Numbered from the stretch's first letter, positions 16,421-26,136 are shown. The stretch: DNA of 55,318 bases from JAVBJV01 sp031555315 (GCA_031555315.1 JAVBUO010000041.1:1-55318), one strand, 5' to 3'. The notes: a model not told the origin generated them from the sequence alone. Program-made: numbers and translations.

Positions 16421-18298
16421 TCAGGCGATCAATGCAGCCTGCTCGGCCGCCGCCCGGTGCCAGGCTTCGGCGGCATCCTCGTCGAACAGTTCGGTCAACT
16501 TCTGCATCATCGTACCGCCCAGCTCTTCCGCATCGACGATCGTCACCGCGCGCCGGTAATAGCGCGTCACGTCATGCCCGATGCCGATCGCTGTCAGTTC
16601 GACCAACCCACGGCTTTCAATGTCCTTGATCACATCGCGCAGATGTTTTTCCAGATAGTTCCCAGGGTTGACCGACAGGGTCGAATCATCCACCGGTGCG
16701 CCATCGCTGATCACCATCAGAATGCGGCGATGCTCGGGGCGCGCCAGCAGACGCCGATACGCCCAGAGCAGCGCCTCACCGTCGATATTTTCCTTCAGCA
16801 GTCCTTCGCGCAGCATCAGCCCCATATTCTTGCGCGCGCGGCGCATCGGCGCATCCGCCGCTTTGTAGACGATGTGGCGCAAATCGTTCAGCCGCCCCGG
16901 CGTGCGCGGCTTGCCTTCCTGAATCCAGCGTTCGCGCGACATGCCACCTTTCCACGCACGCGTGGTGAAACCCAGCACCTCGACCTTCACCGCGCAGCGT
17001 TCCAGCGTACGCGCCAGAATGTCACCGCACATCGCCGCCACCGCGATCGGACGGCCGCGCATCGATCCGGAATTGTCGATCAGCAGCGTCACCACCGTGT
17101 CGCGGAACGTGGTGTCACGTTCACGCTTGTAGGACAGAGAATGCGTCGGGTTCGAGATCACCCGCGCCAGCCGCGCCACATCCAGCAGGCCTTCTTCCAG
17201 ATCAAAATCCCAGGACCGCTGCTGCTGCGCCATCAGGCGACGCTGCAAGCGGTTGGCGAGTTTGGCGATCACACCCTGCATGCTCTGCAACTGCTGGTCC
17301 AGAAGCTGGCGCAGTCTGGTCAGTTCGTCGGCGTCGCACAGGTCCTCGGCAGCAACCTCTTCGTCGAACTGGCGCGTATAACAGCGATAGGCCGAACCAT
17401 CGTCGACGATCGGGCGTTCGCGGCGTTGCTGCGGGCCGCCAGGGCGGTCCTCGCCCTCGGCCGCATCACCATCTTCCTGTTCGCCGTCGCTGCTGTCGTC
17501 ATCGGCTGCATCGCCCTGGGTTTCGTCGGGCGAAGCACCGAGCGTATCGTCGTCTTCGGAAGAACTCTGGCCCTGGCCTTCAGTGTCGTCACTCTGTTCG
17601 CCCTCGTCCTCGCCGTCCTCCTGATTCTCCGACTCCTCGTTCTCGGACTCGCTTTCGGTATCGGCCTCGGCCAGCTCCATCACGGTCAGCAACTTACGCG
17701 CCGCGCGCGCGAACGCGGCCTGATCAGCGGCCGTCTCGCGCATTTCCGACAGCGCCGCCATCACGTCCTGCCCCAGCGTGTCGCGCCACATCTGCAGCAC
17801 GCCTTGCGCCGCCGCCGGAGGGGCCTCGCCCGTCAACTGCTCGCGTGTCAGCAGCGCCAGCGCAGCCGAGACCGGCAACTGGTCCTTGCGCGTCATGCGG
17901 TCGTAGCCTTCGGCCGCGCATTGTTCGGCCAGGCGAGAACGCAGATTGGCGGCCACCCCCGCCATATACCGGCTGCCCACCGCCTCGACGCGCACCTGCT
18001 CCAGCGCATCGTACACCTCGCGTGCTTCGCGCTGCGTGGGCATACGCGCCATGTGCACGGCGTCGTCGTGATGGCGCAGTTTCAGTGCGATCGCATCGGC
18101 CTCGCCGCGCAGCTTGGCCACTTCACCAGGCGGCAATGCCCGCGTCGGCAGCGGCAGACGCGCGCGCTTGCCCGTCAGCCCGGAATTGCCGGGCTGAAAC
18201 GCCACCTGCACCTCGGGTTCCTCGGCCATCGCGCGCAGCACGCCGGCTGTCGCACGCTTGAAAGCCTCGATCCGCGTGTTTTCGGGATTGCCGCTCAT
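16421..18298 (-). CDS. cobT: Aerobic cobaltochelatase subunit CobT
   Basis: CobT pairs with CobS to form the AAA-type chaperone of the CobN cobaltochelatase, which inserts cobalt into hydrogenobyrinate a,c-diamide in aerobic B12 synthesis. The 625 residues show a helical N-domain (1-205), a very acidic Asp/Glu/Ser linker (211-285), and a C-terminal VWA domain. The MIDAS site DNSGSMRG is at 408-415, and the integrin-I-like TLLID, ILMVISDGAPVDDST and HVTRYYRRAVTIVDA segments follow. The length agrees with alphaproteobacterial CobT. It follows cobS by 6 bp. CobN is not in the window. Confidence 0.96.
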   Translation of the reverse strand: MSGNPENTRIEAFKRATAGVLRAMAEEPEVQVAFQPGNSGLTGKRARLPLPTRALPPGEVAKLRGEADAIALKLRHHDDAVHMARMPTQREAREVYDALEQVRVEAVGSRYMAGVAANLRSRLAEQCAAEGYDRMTRKDQLPVSAALALLTREQLTGEAPPAAAQGVLQMWRDTLGQDVMAALSEMRETAADQAAFARAARKLLTVMELAEADTESESENEESENQEDGEDEGEQSDDTEGQGQSSSEDDDTLGASPDETQGDAADDDSSDGEQEDGDAAEGEDRPGGPQQRRERPIVDDGSAYRCYTRQFDEEVAAEDLCDADELTRLRQLLDQQLQSMQGVIAKLANRLQRRLMAQQQRSWDFDLEEGLLDVARLARVISNPTHSLSYKRERDTTFRDTVVTLLIDNSGSMRGRPIAVAAMCGDILARTLERCAVKVEVLGFTTRAWKGGMSRERWIQEGKPRTPGRLNDLRHIVYKAADAPMRRARKNMGLMLREGLLKENIDGEALLWAYRRLLARPEHRRILMVISDGAPVDDSTLSVNPGNYLEKHLRDVIKDIESRGLVELTAIGIGHDVTRYYRRAVTIVDAEELGGTMMQKLTELFDEDAAEAWHRAAAEQAALIA

Positions 18299-18304
18299 AC
18301 TTCG

Positions 18305-19312
18305 TTATCCCTGACGCGGCATGACCCCGGTGGGAACTTCCTCGTTGAAACAGCGCTGGTAATACTCGGCCACCGTCGCCCGTTCGGTCTCGTCGCACTT
18401 GTTCATGAACGACAGGCGGAACGCAAAACCGACATCGCCGAAAATCTTCGCGTTCTCGGCCCAGGTGATCACCGTGCGCGGCGACATGACGGTCGAGATA
18501 TCGCCATTGATGAAACCCGCGCGCGTCAGGTCGGCCAGCGCCACCATCGATTCGATCTGCTTCTTCATCGCGGCATCTTTTTCGTCGATGTCCATCTTCG
18601 CCATCACGATCGCCGATTCCTGACCATGCGGCAGATAGTTCAGCGTGGCGACGATGTTCCAGCGATCCATCTGACCCTGGTTGATCTGCTGTGTGCCGTG
18701 ATACAGACCCGTCGTATCGCCCAGTCCCACCGTATTGGCGGTCGCGAACAGGCGGAATGCACGATGCGGGCGGATCACCCGGTTCTGATCCAGCAGAGTC
18801 AGCTTGCCTTCCACTTCCAGTACGCGCTGGATCACGAACATCACGTCCGGACGGCCAGCGTCGTATTCGTCGAACACCAGCGCGCACGGATGCTGCAGCG
18901 CCCAGGGCAGAATACCTTCGCGGAATTCGGTGATCTGCTTGCCGTCCTTCAGCACGATGGCGTCCTTGCCGATCAGGTCGATACGGCTGATGTGGCTGTC
19001 CAGATTGACACGGATGCACGGCCAGTTCAGGCGCGCCGCCACCTGTTCGATATGCGTGGACTTACCCGTGCCATGATACCCCTGCACCATCACGCGCCGG
19101 TTATGTGTGAAGCCGGCCAGAATGGCGAGCGTGGTTTCCCGGTCGAACTGATAGGTCGGGTCGACATCGGGCACGTGTTCGGTACGCACCGAAAACGCCG
19201 GCACATCCATGTCGATCTCGATCCCGAACACCTCGCGCGCCTTCACGGTGGTATCCGGCATATCGATCGCCGAAGTCGGACGCACATCGGACAGTGTGGC
19301 AAGCTTGGTCAT
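18305..19312 (-). CDS. cobS: Aerobic cobaltochelatase AAA+ subunit CobS
   Basis: The 335-residue AAA+ ATPase drives cobalt insertion with CobT and CobN. Walker A GYHGTGKST is at 78-86 and Walker B ALVFDEYDAG at 144-153. The sensor-1 segment RLFATANTVGLGDTTGLYHGTQQINQ and the C-terminal RLSFMNKCDETERATVAEYYQRCFNEEVP match CobS along its length. It begins MTKLATLSDVRP. A 157-bp spacer (19313-19469) upstream shows no recognised element. Together with cobT, the J-domain gene and bolA it forms a neighbourhood recurring in alphaproteobacteria (from memory). Confidence 0.96.
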   Translation of the reverse strand: MTKLATLSDVRPTSAIDMPDTTVKAREVFGIEIDMDVPAFSVRTEHVPDVDPTYQFDRETTLAILAGFTHNRRVMVQGYHGTGKSTHIEQVAARLNWPCIRVNLDSHISRIDLIGKDAIVLKDGKQITEFREGILPWALQHPCALVFDEYDAGRPDVMFVIQRVLEVEGKLTLLDQNRVIRPHRAFRLFATANTVGLGDTTGLYHGTQQINQGQMDRWNIVATLNYLPHGQESAIVMAKMDIDEKDAAMKKQIESMVALADLTRAGFINGDISTVMSPRTVITWAENAKIFGDVGFAFRLSFMNKCDETERATVAEYYQRCFNEEVPTGVMPRQG

Positions 19313-19469
19313 GATATTCGGGCGATCCTGCTGCTTCGTTTCCAGACAAGCGGAAATTCTAGCCCGAGCCTCGCAGCTAGCGAAAGGGGGCCTGTACCCA
19401 TTCGGCCCTACATGCCGGCATCCCCTTGTTTTACCGTTGCTTCCAGGCCACCCGGACTGGCTCTCCGGC

Positions 19470-20054
19470 CTATCCGGCCTTGGGCTCCAGGCGCGGCAGA
19501 AGCTGCGTTTTCAGCGCGGAATAGGCCAGATTGATCGCCTTGACCCTTTCATTCGCCACCGGATCACCACCGTTGGCATCGGGATGATAGCGTTTGGCCA
19601 GAGCCTTGTAACGGATCTTCACATCTTCCAGCGTTACCGGCCATTCAAGGTCGAGCACCGCCAGTTGTTTGCGCAGTTCCGCGGAAATTTCCTCGCGCCG
19701 GGACCGGGATTTCCCGAGCCCTCCGTTCAGCGCGCCCAGCGGGTCGCGCAGCACATCCTGGTCGAGGACCGTTCCCAGTCTGCCCAGCGGCCAGGTCGGC
19801 CGATCCCAGCCCGCATCCTGGCGCAGGTTCAGTTCGATCTGCGCCGGCGTCATCCCCTGATAATAGTCCCACGACGCGTTGTAGCCGCGCACGTGCTCCA
19901 GGCAGAACCACCAGTAATCGCGCAACTGCGCGCGCGATTTGGGCGCACGATACTGTCCCGCCGCCAGGCAGCCGGGTATGTCGCACCCCCGCCCGGGCGG
20001 AGCATCCGGGTCGGGCGCGAAGGCACGGGTGCGTGAACGACGAGAAACGCGCAT
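19470..20054 (-). CDS. J-domain (DnaJ-like) protein
   Basis: The 194-residue protein carries a C-terminal J domain (about 130-187): DLEWPVTLEDVKIRYKALAK, then RYHPDANGGDP with the HPD tripeptide that stimulates Hsp70 ATPase, then VKAINLAYSALK. The N-terminal part is not DnaJ-like: GCDIPGCLAAGQYRAP followed by WWFCLEHVRGYN gives a C-x4-C plus C-x2-H set that could bind zinc. The middle contains YYQGMTPAQIELNLRQDAGWDRPTWPLG, conserved in alphaproteobacterial relatives as I recall. There is no Gly/Phe or substrate-binding beta domain. It is likely a dedicated co-chaperone. It is divergent from bolA. Confidence 0.88.
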   Translation of the reverse strand: MRVSRRSRTRAFAPDPDAPPGRGCDIPGCLAAGQYRAPKSRAQLRDYWWFCLEHVRGYNASWDYYQGMTPAQIELNLRQDAGWDRPTWPLGRLGTVLDQDVLRDPLGALNGGLGKSRSRREEISAELRKQLAVLDLEWPVTLEDVKIRYKALAKRYHPDANGGDPVANERVKAINLAYSALKTQLLPRLEPKAG

Positions 20055-20118
20055 GATACAGTTATCAACTCATCGTTCTCTCTTGGCAAGCACAGCCTAA
20101 CGGCGCAGAAATCTCCAC

Positions 20119-20397
20119 ATGAAAAACCGCGAAACACAGATCCGCGCGCGCCTGACCGAAACATTCGCCCCGCTGCGGCTCGACATTATCGACAACAGCG
20201 CCAAGCACAGCGGGCACGCAGGAAACCCCGATGGCGCCGGCGGCACGCATTACCGGATCATGATGGTCAGTGCGGCCTTCCAGGGACAGAGCCGCGTGCA
20301 ACGCGCGCGCGTTGTACACGACGCACTGGCCCCGGAATTTGCCACCGGGCTACACGCCCTGTCTCTGGAACTACGAGCTCCTGAGGAAGTCGTTTAG
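20119..20397 (+). CDS. BolA family protein
   Basis: The 92-residue BolA/IbaG-type protein has the KH-like fold signature: LRLDIIDNSAKHSGHAGNPDG, THYRIMMVSAAFQGQSRVQRARVVHDAL, and the closing LHALSLELRAPEE. BolA proteins bind monothiol glutaredoxins through an Fe-S cluster and act in iron and redox homeostasis. The conserved histidine (HSGHAG or HDAL) that would help ligate the cluster is present. Its 3' end overlaps the converging DUF2889 gene by 27 bp. Confidence 0.92.
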   Translation: MKNRETQIRARLTETFAPLRLDIIDNSAKHSGHAGNPDGAGGTHYRIMMVSAAFQGQSRVQRARVVHDALAPEFATGLHALSLELRAPEEVV

Positions 20398-20979
20398 TTC
20401 GACTCCGGCATCTTCCAGTGGCGGCCCTTTGTAGAATTTCGGCCAGCGCCGGCCGACGATGGGACTGTCGGGCGCATAGGCATAGCACGTCCCCAGCAAT
20501 GCGGGGGGTTTTGCCGGGTCGGTCTTGGTTTTCCCCTCGGCTTCGCGCCGGCGGCGCACGGGATACAGGGTCTGGAACGCCACCGTCGCCATCTGTTGCA
20601 CCAGTTCGCGCAGATGCGTACAGCCGACCGTGCCGCCGACCCGTTCATGCACTCCCTTCATGAATCCCGGCCCGATCTTCAACCCGGCCAGACGCGAAAA
20701 ACTGGCCGCCGCGTTGGGGCAGACATCATACGGCGTATATTCGCTGACCGCCTCGAACCCGGTGATGACCAGATCCTCGTCGAACGTCATCCGCAACGCC
20801 ATGCCGTGCAACTTTTCGCCGGCGGCAATCCGGCCGCGATTCTCGTTCGCGAAGCTGTAGGTTTTCGTGTCGGCGATCGTCGCCTCGATCTCGAACAATC
20901 CGTCCGAGCGCCGGTATCCACGCAACGCGATGTCGCGTTGGTGCAAAAGCTCTCGTTCAACAGCATGACTTAACGGCAT
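20371..20979 (-). CDS. DUF2889 domain-containing protein
   Basis: The 202-residue soluble protein has the DUF2889 pattern: VERELLHQRDIALRGYRRSDGLFEIEATIADTKTYSF at the N-terminus, LHGMALRMTFDEDLVITGFEAVSEYTPYDVCP, and the central GLKIGPGFMKGVHERVGGTVGCTHLRELVQQMATVAFQT. No biochemical role is established for the family that I know of. The conserved Cys and His in VGCTHL may matter. It is the last gene of a minus-strand unit, 11 bp after the SulP gene. Its tail overlaps bolA on the other strand. Confidence 0.85.
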   Translation of the reverse strand: MPLSHAVERELLHQRDIALRGYRRSDGLFEIEATIADTKTYSFANENRGRIAAGEKLHGMALRMTFDEDLVITGFEAVSEYTPYDVCPNAAASFSRLAGLKIGPGFMKGVHERVGGTVGCTHLRELVQQMATVAFQTLYPVRRRREAEGKTKTDPAKPPALLGTCYAYAPDSPIVGRRWPKFYKGPPLEDAGVELNDFLRSS

Positions 20980-20990
20980 ATTTCTTCCTT

Positions 20991-22643
20991 CTATGGACCA
21001 AGGGCGGCAACCGCCTCTTCAGGATTGGCGAACAGGTTTTCCGCGCCCAGTTTTTCGGCCAGTCCCGATTGTTCCAGAACCCGCAGAAAATTTCCATTCC
21101 CTCCGGCGATGATCAGCCGCACGCCACGTCGGCCACACTCGGCCTTCAGGGTTTCGATCTGCTCGATGGCCGTGGAATCCAGGCTGGTCATCACGCTGGC
21201 ATCCAGCACGAATGCACGGGTATCGGGGTGCCAGTCCAGGTACAAGCGCGCCCGGTGCAGCAGATACCCCGCATTCAGAAACAGCGGCGAGGCCTCGAAC
21301 AGATAAACCAGAATACCAGGGATGCGTACAGCACCTGGGTTTCTGTGCAACTTGGCCAGCACCACCTGCCCCGGTACACGTCCCAGCAAGGCATCATTAG
21401 GGCGCGCCAGGTCATGCAAAAGCTGTATCAGCGTGGCGGCCAGCGCGACCGCCACGGCCTGCAGCGCCCCGACCAGAGGCACCATCACAGCGGTGCCGAT
21501 CGCCAGCCACATCTCGAACCGCACGGCATGGCGCAATTTCCAGATCGCACGCAGATCCAGCATGTCGGCAGCGGCGGAGACCAGCACCGCCCCAAGCACC
21601 GGAACCGGCAGCCATGCCAGGGGTGCGGTAAAAAACAGCGTGACGATGCCGATCGCCGCCGCCGCCACGATCGACGCCAGCGCCGTCTGCGATCCGGCCA
21701 GCAGCGCCACCGCCGTGCGCGTCGTGGCGCCTGTCACCGGGAATGCACCGCTCAGTCCGGCAACGATATTGGCCAGCCCCAGACTGCGCATTTCAGCCTC
21801 GACATGCACCACCTCGCCCATGCGCCGCGCGCCGGTGCGCGCCGAGATCATCCCCGAAGCGAAGGCCACGAACGAAACCGCCAACGCCCCCAGCACGAAA
21901 CGCGGCCAGTCCAGATCGGCCGGTGGGATGACCGGCGCCGGAAACCCCGCAGGCACCTCGCCCAGCAGCGGAATGCCGAATGCGCCGATACCGAAGACCG
22001 CCTCGACCGCCATGCCGATGGCTACCGCAATGAACGGCCCCGGCAGACGCGGCAGAAACCGCCGCTGCAAACGTAACAGCAGCAGTGCCAGCAGGCCGCA
22101 CAGCACCGACGGCCAGTGAATGGCAGACAGATGATGCACCAGCGACGTCACCGCCCCGCGCATCCCCTGCCCCGTCATGGGGACCGAAGTGAAGCGCCCG
22201 ATCTGCCCGCCCATCAGCTCGACCGCGACGCCCACGATATACCCTGTCAGGATGGGCTTCGAGAGCAGATCCGCCAGGAACGACGCGCGCAGATAACTGC
22301 CCAGCATCAGAAAAACGCCGACCCAGATCGCCAGCGCCGCCGCCGCCGGCACCCGCATCTCGGCCGGCAGCGCAAGCGACGCCAGCATTGCAGCGGCCAC
22401 ACTGCAAGTCGCCGCATCAGGGCCGATCTGCAAGCGGGCGGATGGCGCCACCAGCGCGTAACACACCAGCGGCAGAATCGCTGCAAACAGGCCGGTCTGC
22501 GGCGGCAGATCCATGATGGCGGCATAGGCGATCGCCACCGGCAGCGCCACCGCCGCCACCGACAGCCCGGCGGCAAGATCGCCCGTCAACCAGGACAGCC
22601 GATAGTGCAGAAGCGCGTGCAGGCCGGGTAAAATACGGAACAT
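20991..22643 (-). CDS. SulP family inorganic anion transporter with STAS domain
   Basis: The 550-residue transporter carries sulfate, bicarbonate or a related anion. The N-terminal region contains DLAAGLSVAAVALPVAIAYA near 22-41, the SulP entry motif, followed by about ten to twelve membrane helices. The C-terminal STAS domain (about 435-545) is clear: DTRAFVLDASVMTSLDSTAIEQIETLKAECGRRGVRLIIAGG. The ATG is 1 bp after the metH stop (22645-22647), so the two are tightly coupled. Placement after methionine synthase points to sulfur supply, but bicarbonate cannot be excluded. Confidence 0.92.
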   Translation of the reverse strand: MFRILPGLHALLHYRLSWLTGDLAAGLSVAAVALPVAIAYAAIMDLPPQTGLFAAILPLVCYALVAPSARLQIGPDAATCSVAAAMLASLALPAEMRVPAAAALAIWVGVFLMLGSYLRASFLADLLSKPILTGYIVGVAVELMGGQIGRFTSVPMTGQGMRGAVTSLVHHLSAIHWPSVLCGLLALLLLRLQRRFLPRLPGPFIAVAIGMAVEAVFGIGAFGIPLLGEVPAGFPAPVIPPADLDWPRFVLGALAVSFVAFASGMISARTGARRMGEVVHVEAEMRSLGLANIVAGLSGAFPVTGATTRTAVALLAGSQTALASIVAAAAIGIVTLFFTAPLAWLPVPVLGAVLVSAAADMLDLRAIWKLRHAVRFEMWLAIGTAVMVPLVGALQAVAVALAATLIQLLHDLARPNDALLGRVPGQVVLAKLHRNPGAVRIPGILVYLFEASPLFLNAGYLLHRARLYLDWHPDTRAFVLDASVMTSLDSTAIEQIETLKAECGRRGVRLIIAGGNGNFLRVLEQSGLAEKLGAENLFANPEEAVAALGP

Positions 22644-22644
22644 G

Positions 22645-25600
22645 TCAGACCATGAAATACTTCGCCCGCTTGTTCAGCAGCACGATGGCACTGGTCGATT
22701 GCTCCGGATGGATCTGGAACTCGTCCGACAGCGACACGCCGATCCGTTCGCCGTCCAGCAGCTTCATCAGATGCACCTGATCCTCGAGGTTCGGACAGGC
22801 CGGATAACCGAACGAATACCGGCTGCCGCGATAGTTCTGCTGCAGCATTTTTTCGATATCGCGGTCGTCCTCGGCCGCGAAACCGCATTCGGCGCGGATG
22901 CGTTTGTGCACGTATTCAGCCATCGCTTCCGCCATTTCGACCGACAGGCCGTGCAGATACAGGTAGTCCTGATATCTGTTGTCCTCGAACCATTCCTTGG
23001 TCACCTCGGAGGCGCGCTGCCCCATGGTGACGATCTGCATGCCGAGCACATCGCGCCCATCGTCCACATCGACGACGAAATCGGCGATACACTCGCCGTC
23101 TTCCTTCGGCTGACGCGGCAAGGTGAAACGCGCAACCTCGTTGTTGCCGCTTTCATCGAACAGGATCAGGTCGTTCCCCTGCCCGGCCGCCTTCCAGTAG
23201 CCATAAACCGCCTGCGGCTTCAGGATCGCCTGTTCCTCGCAGATACTCAGCATGCGCTTCATCACCGGGCGCAGTTCCTGCTTTGCCCAGCCGATGAAAT
23301 CCTCCAGCGTACGCCCCTGTTTCCTAAAGCCCCACTGAAATTGGTACAGCGAACGCTCGTTGATGAACGGCACGATCGAGCGCGGCGATGCCTCCAGCAC
23401 CCGCGCCCCCCAGAACGGTGGCGTGATCGGCGTGGCTTCGGCGTTTATCCGCCGCCGGCGCGTCTGCACCTGCTTGATGTCCACGGGCTGGAACGCGCGC
23501 GGATCGGCCTGACCGATGACCTGCGCCGGCCCGCGCTTCTTGCCCGAACGGCGCGACTGCAGCGCGGCCAGGTAATCGTCGAACCCGCTGCCGACCACCT
23601 TGTCCATCAGATGCAGGCCATCGAACGCATCGCGCGCATAGGCGACACGACCGCAGGCATAGGATCGCACGCAATCGTCCTCGACATAGCCGCGCGTCAA
23701 CGCAGCCCCACCCAGCAGCACGGGGATGTCCATGCCCTGACGCGCCATTTCTTCCAGATTTTCGCGCATCGCCACGGTGGACTTCACCAGCAGACCCGAC
23801 ATGCCGATCGCATGCGCGTTATGCTCCTTCACCGCCGCAACCATGTCGGCCAGCGGCACCTTGATACCAAGATTGACGACGCGATAGCCGTTGTTGGTCA
23901 GGATGATATCGACGAGATTCTTGCCGATATCATGCACGTCGCCCTTCACCGTCGCCAGCACGATGGTGCCCTTGGTTTGTCCCTCGGCGCGTTCCATAAA
24001 CGGCTCGAGATAGGCGACCGCCGCCTTCATCGTCTCGGCGCTCTGCAGCACGAAGGGCAACTGCATCTTGCCCGCACCGAACAGCTCGCCCACCACCTTC
24101 ATGCCGTCGAGCAGAATGGTGTTGATGATATCGAGCGGCATGATCCCTTTGCTCCGCGCCTCTTCCAGATCGCCGTCCAGACCCTTGCGGTCGCCGTCGA
24201 CGATGCGGTCCTTCAGGCGTTCCTCCACCGTGTCGGCACGCTTGCGCACCGCCGCGTCCGCCGCCTTACGGCCGCTGAAGATCTCCAGCATCTTCTGCAG
24301 TGGATCGTAGTCTTCGGTACGGCGGTCGAAGATCAGATCTTCGGCCACCTTCACTTCCTCGGCCGGGATCAGATGCAGTGGCTTGATTTTCGACACATGC
24401 ACGATCGCCCCGGTCATCCCCGCCTTCACCGCATGGTCCAGAAACACGCTGTTCAGCACATGCCGCGCGGCAGGATTCAGCCCGAACGAAATATTCGACA
24501 GGCCAAGGATGATCTGGATCTCCGGGAATTCTGCGCGGATCGCGCGAATACCTTCCAGCGTCCACAGGCCGAGCTTGCGGTCGTCCTCGTTCCCCGTCGC
24601 GATCGTGAAGGTCAGCGGGTCGATCATCAGGTCGGATTGCGGCAAGCCATATGTGTTACACGCAAAATCGACTAGGCGGCGCGCGATGCGCAGCTTGTCC
24701 TCCACTGTCTTCGCCATGCCGACTTCATCGATGGTCAGCGCAATCACCGCCGCGCCGAACTTCTTCGCCAGCTTCATGCGGTCAGTTGCCGCGCCTTCGC
24801 CATCCTCGAAATTGATCGAGTTGATGATCGGCTTGCCGCCGTGCAGCTTCAGCGCCGCTTCGATCACCGGCGTTTCGGTGGAATCGATGACCAGCGGCGC
24901 GTTTACACTGCTGGTGAAGCGCTTCACCACCTCCGACATTTCGGCCAGCTCATCGCGCCCGACGAACGCGGTGCACACGTCCAGACTGTTGGAACCCTCG
25001 CCGACCTGCTCGCGCCCGATGGCGACACAGCCGTCCCAGTCGTGCGCCGCCTGGCGTTCACGCCACGCCTTGGACCCGTTGGCGTTACAGCGTTCACCGA
25101 TCGAGAAATAGCTGTTCTCCTGACGCAGCGCCGTCGCCCCGTACAGCGACGCGACCGACGGCACCCAGAACGATTTGCGCTGCACTGGCGCCGGACGTGC
25201 CCCCTTGCCGATCCGGCGCAGCATTTCGTCCACCGCCGCGATATGCGGGGTCGACGTGCCGCAGCACCCGCCCAGCAGGTTCACACCGTCTTCCGTCACA
25301 AAACGTTCCAGCCACGACGCCAGATCGGCCGGCGCCAGCGGGTAATGCGTCTTGCCGTCCAGCAATTCGGGCAGGCCCGCATTCGGCTGCACCGAGATCA
25401 GTCCCGGCCAGTTCTGCGACAGATATCGCACATGTTCGGCCATTTCCTGCGGCCCGGTGGCGCAATTCAGCCCGATCAGCGGTACATCCAGCGCACCCAC
25501 CACCGTTGCCGCCGCCGCGATGTCCGGCCCGACCAGCAGCGTGCCGGTGGTTTCCACCGTCACCTGCACAAAGATCGGAACATCACTGTTCGCTTCGCGC

Positions 25601-26136
25601 TTCGCCACCTTCGCCGCGTTCACCGCCGCTTTGATGAACAGCGTGTCCTGATTGGTTTCGGTCAGCAGCGCATCGGCCCCGCCGGCGATCAGACCGCGAC
25701 ACTGTTCGGTCAGCGCGGCTTCCAGCGTGTCGTAGTCGATGTGGCCCAGAGACGGCAGCTTGGTGCCCGGCCCGATATCGCCGATCACCCAGCGATCCCG
25801 GCCATCGGCAAAGCTTTCCGCAGCTTCGCGCGCCAGCCCCACGGCGATCTTGTTCAGTTCGAACGCCCGGTCCGCCAGATCGAATTCACCCAGCGTGATC
25901 GGCGAGCCGCCGAACGTGTTGGTCAACACCATATCGGCGCCGACTTCGTAATAACCGCGATGAATCTCGCGCACGATGTCTGGGCGCGACAGCACCAGCA
26001 CGTCGGTGCAGTTTTCTTTGCCCCAGTAATCCTTTTCGATATCCAGAGTCAGCGTCTGCACACGGCTGCCCATGCCGCCATCGCACAGCAGCACGCGATC
26101 GCGCAGGGCATCCAGAAGATGGGGACGTGATGTCAT
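22645..26136 (-). CDS. metH: Cobalamin-dependent methionine synthase
   Basis: MetH transfers methyl from 5-methyltetrahydrofolate to homocysteine via B12. The 1163 residues carry all modules. The homocysteine domain has Zn ligands Cys225, Cys291 and Cys292. The pterin domain is at about 345-620 (NSYFSIGERCNANGSK, INSINFEDGE, TGAIVHVSKIKPLHLIP). The helical cap is at 640-720. The cobalamin domain has DVHDIG at 733-738 with His735 as cobalt ligand. The C-terminal reactivation domain ends with EYVHKRIRAECGF and YRGSRYSFGYPACPNLEDQ. It starts 13 bp after the ArsR-methyltransferase gene, in one unit with it and with the SulP and DUF2889 genes. Confidence 0.98.
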   Translation of the reverse strand: MTSRPHLLDALRDRVLLCDGGMGSRVQTLTLDIEKDYWGKENCTDVLVLSRPDIVREIHRGYYEVGADMVLTNTFGGSPITLGEFDLADRAFELNKIAVGLAREAAESFADGRDRWVIGDIGPGTKLPSLGHIDYDTLEAALTEQCRGLIAGGADALLTETNQDTLFIKAAVNAAKVAKREANSDVPIFVQVTVETTGTLLVGPDIAAAATVVGALDVPLIGLNCATGPQEMAEHVRYLSQNWPGLISVQPNAGLPELLDGKTHYPLAPADLASWLERFVTEDGVNLLGGCCGTSTPHIAAVDEMLRRIGKGARPAPVQRKSFWVPSVASLYGATALRQENSYFSIGERCNANGSKAWRERQAAHDWDGCVAIGREQVGEGSNSLDVCTAFVGRDELAEMSEVVKRFTSSVNAPLVIDSTETPVIEAALKLHGGKPIINSINFEDGEGAATDRMKLAKKFGAAVIALTIDEVGMAKTVEDKLRIARRLVDFACNTYGLPQSDLMIDPLTFTIATGNEDDRKLGLWTLEGIRAIRAEFPEIQIILGLSNISFGLNPAARHVLNSVFLDHAVKAGMTGAIVHVSKIKPLHLIPAEEVKVAEDLIFDRRTEDYDPLQKMLEIFSGRKAADAAVRKRADTVEERLKDRIVDGDRKGLDGDLEEARSKGIMPLDIINTILLDGMKVVGELFGAGKMQLPFVLQSAETMKAAVAYLEPFMERAEGQTKGTIVLATVKGDVHDIGKNLVDIILTNNGYRVVNLGIKVPLADMVAAVKEHNAHAIGMSGLLVKSTVAMRENLEEMARQGMDIPVLLGGAALTRGYVEDDCVRSYACGRVAYARDAFDGLHLMDKVVGSGFDDYLAALQSRRSGKKRGPAQVIGQADPRAFQPVDIKQVQTRRRRINAEATPITPPFWGARVLEASPRSIVPFINERSLYQFQWGFRKQGRTLEDFIGWAKQELRPVMKRMLSICEEQAILKPQAVYGYWKAAGQGNDLILFDESGNNEVARFTLPRQPKEDGECIADFVVDVDDGRDVLGMQIVTMGQRASEVTKEWFEDNRYQDYLYLHGLSVEMAEAMAEYVHKRIRAECGFAAEDDRDIEKMLQQNYRGSRYSFGYPACPNLEDQVHLMKLLDGERIGVSLSDEFQIHPEQSTSAIVLLNKRAKYFMV

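Noticed and set aside
16457..19534. A 1025-codon open frame on the plus strand
   Set aside because: It lies antisense to cobT and cobS, is rich in His/Arg/Gln as expected for the complement of GC-rich genes, and shows no domain. It is a shadow frame.
22642..26130. Long plus-strand frames opposite metH
   Set aside because: They are antisense to a full-length metH with all catalytic residues and encode His/Arg-rich sequence without homology.
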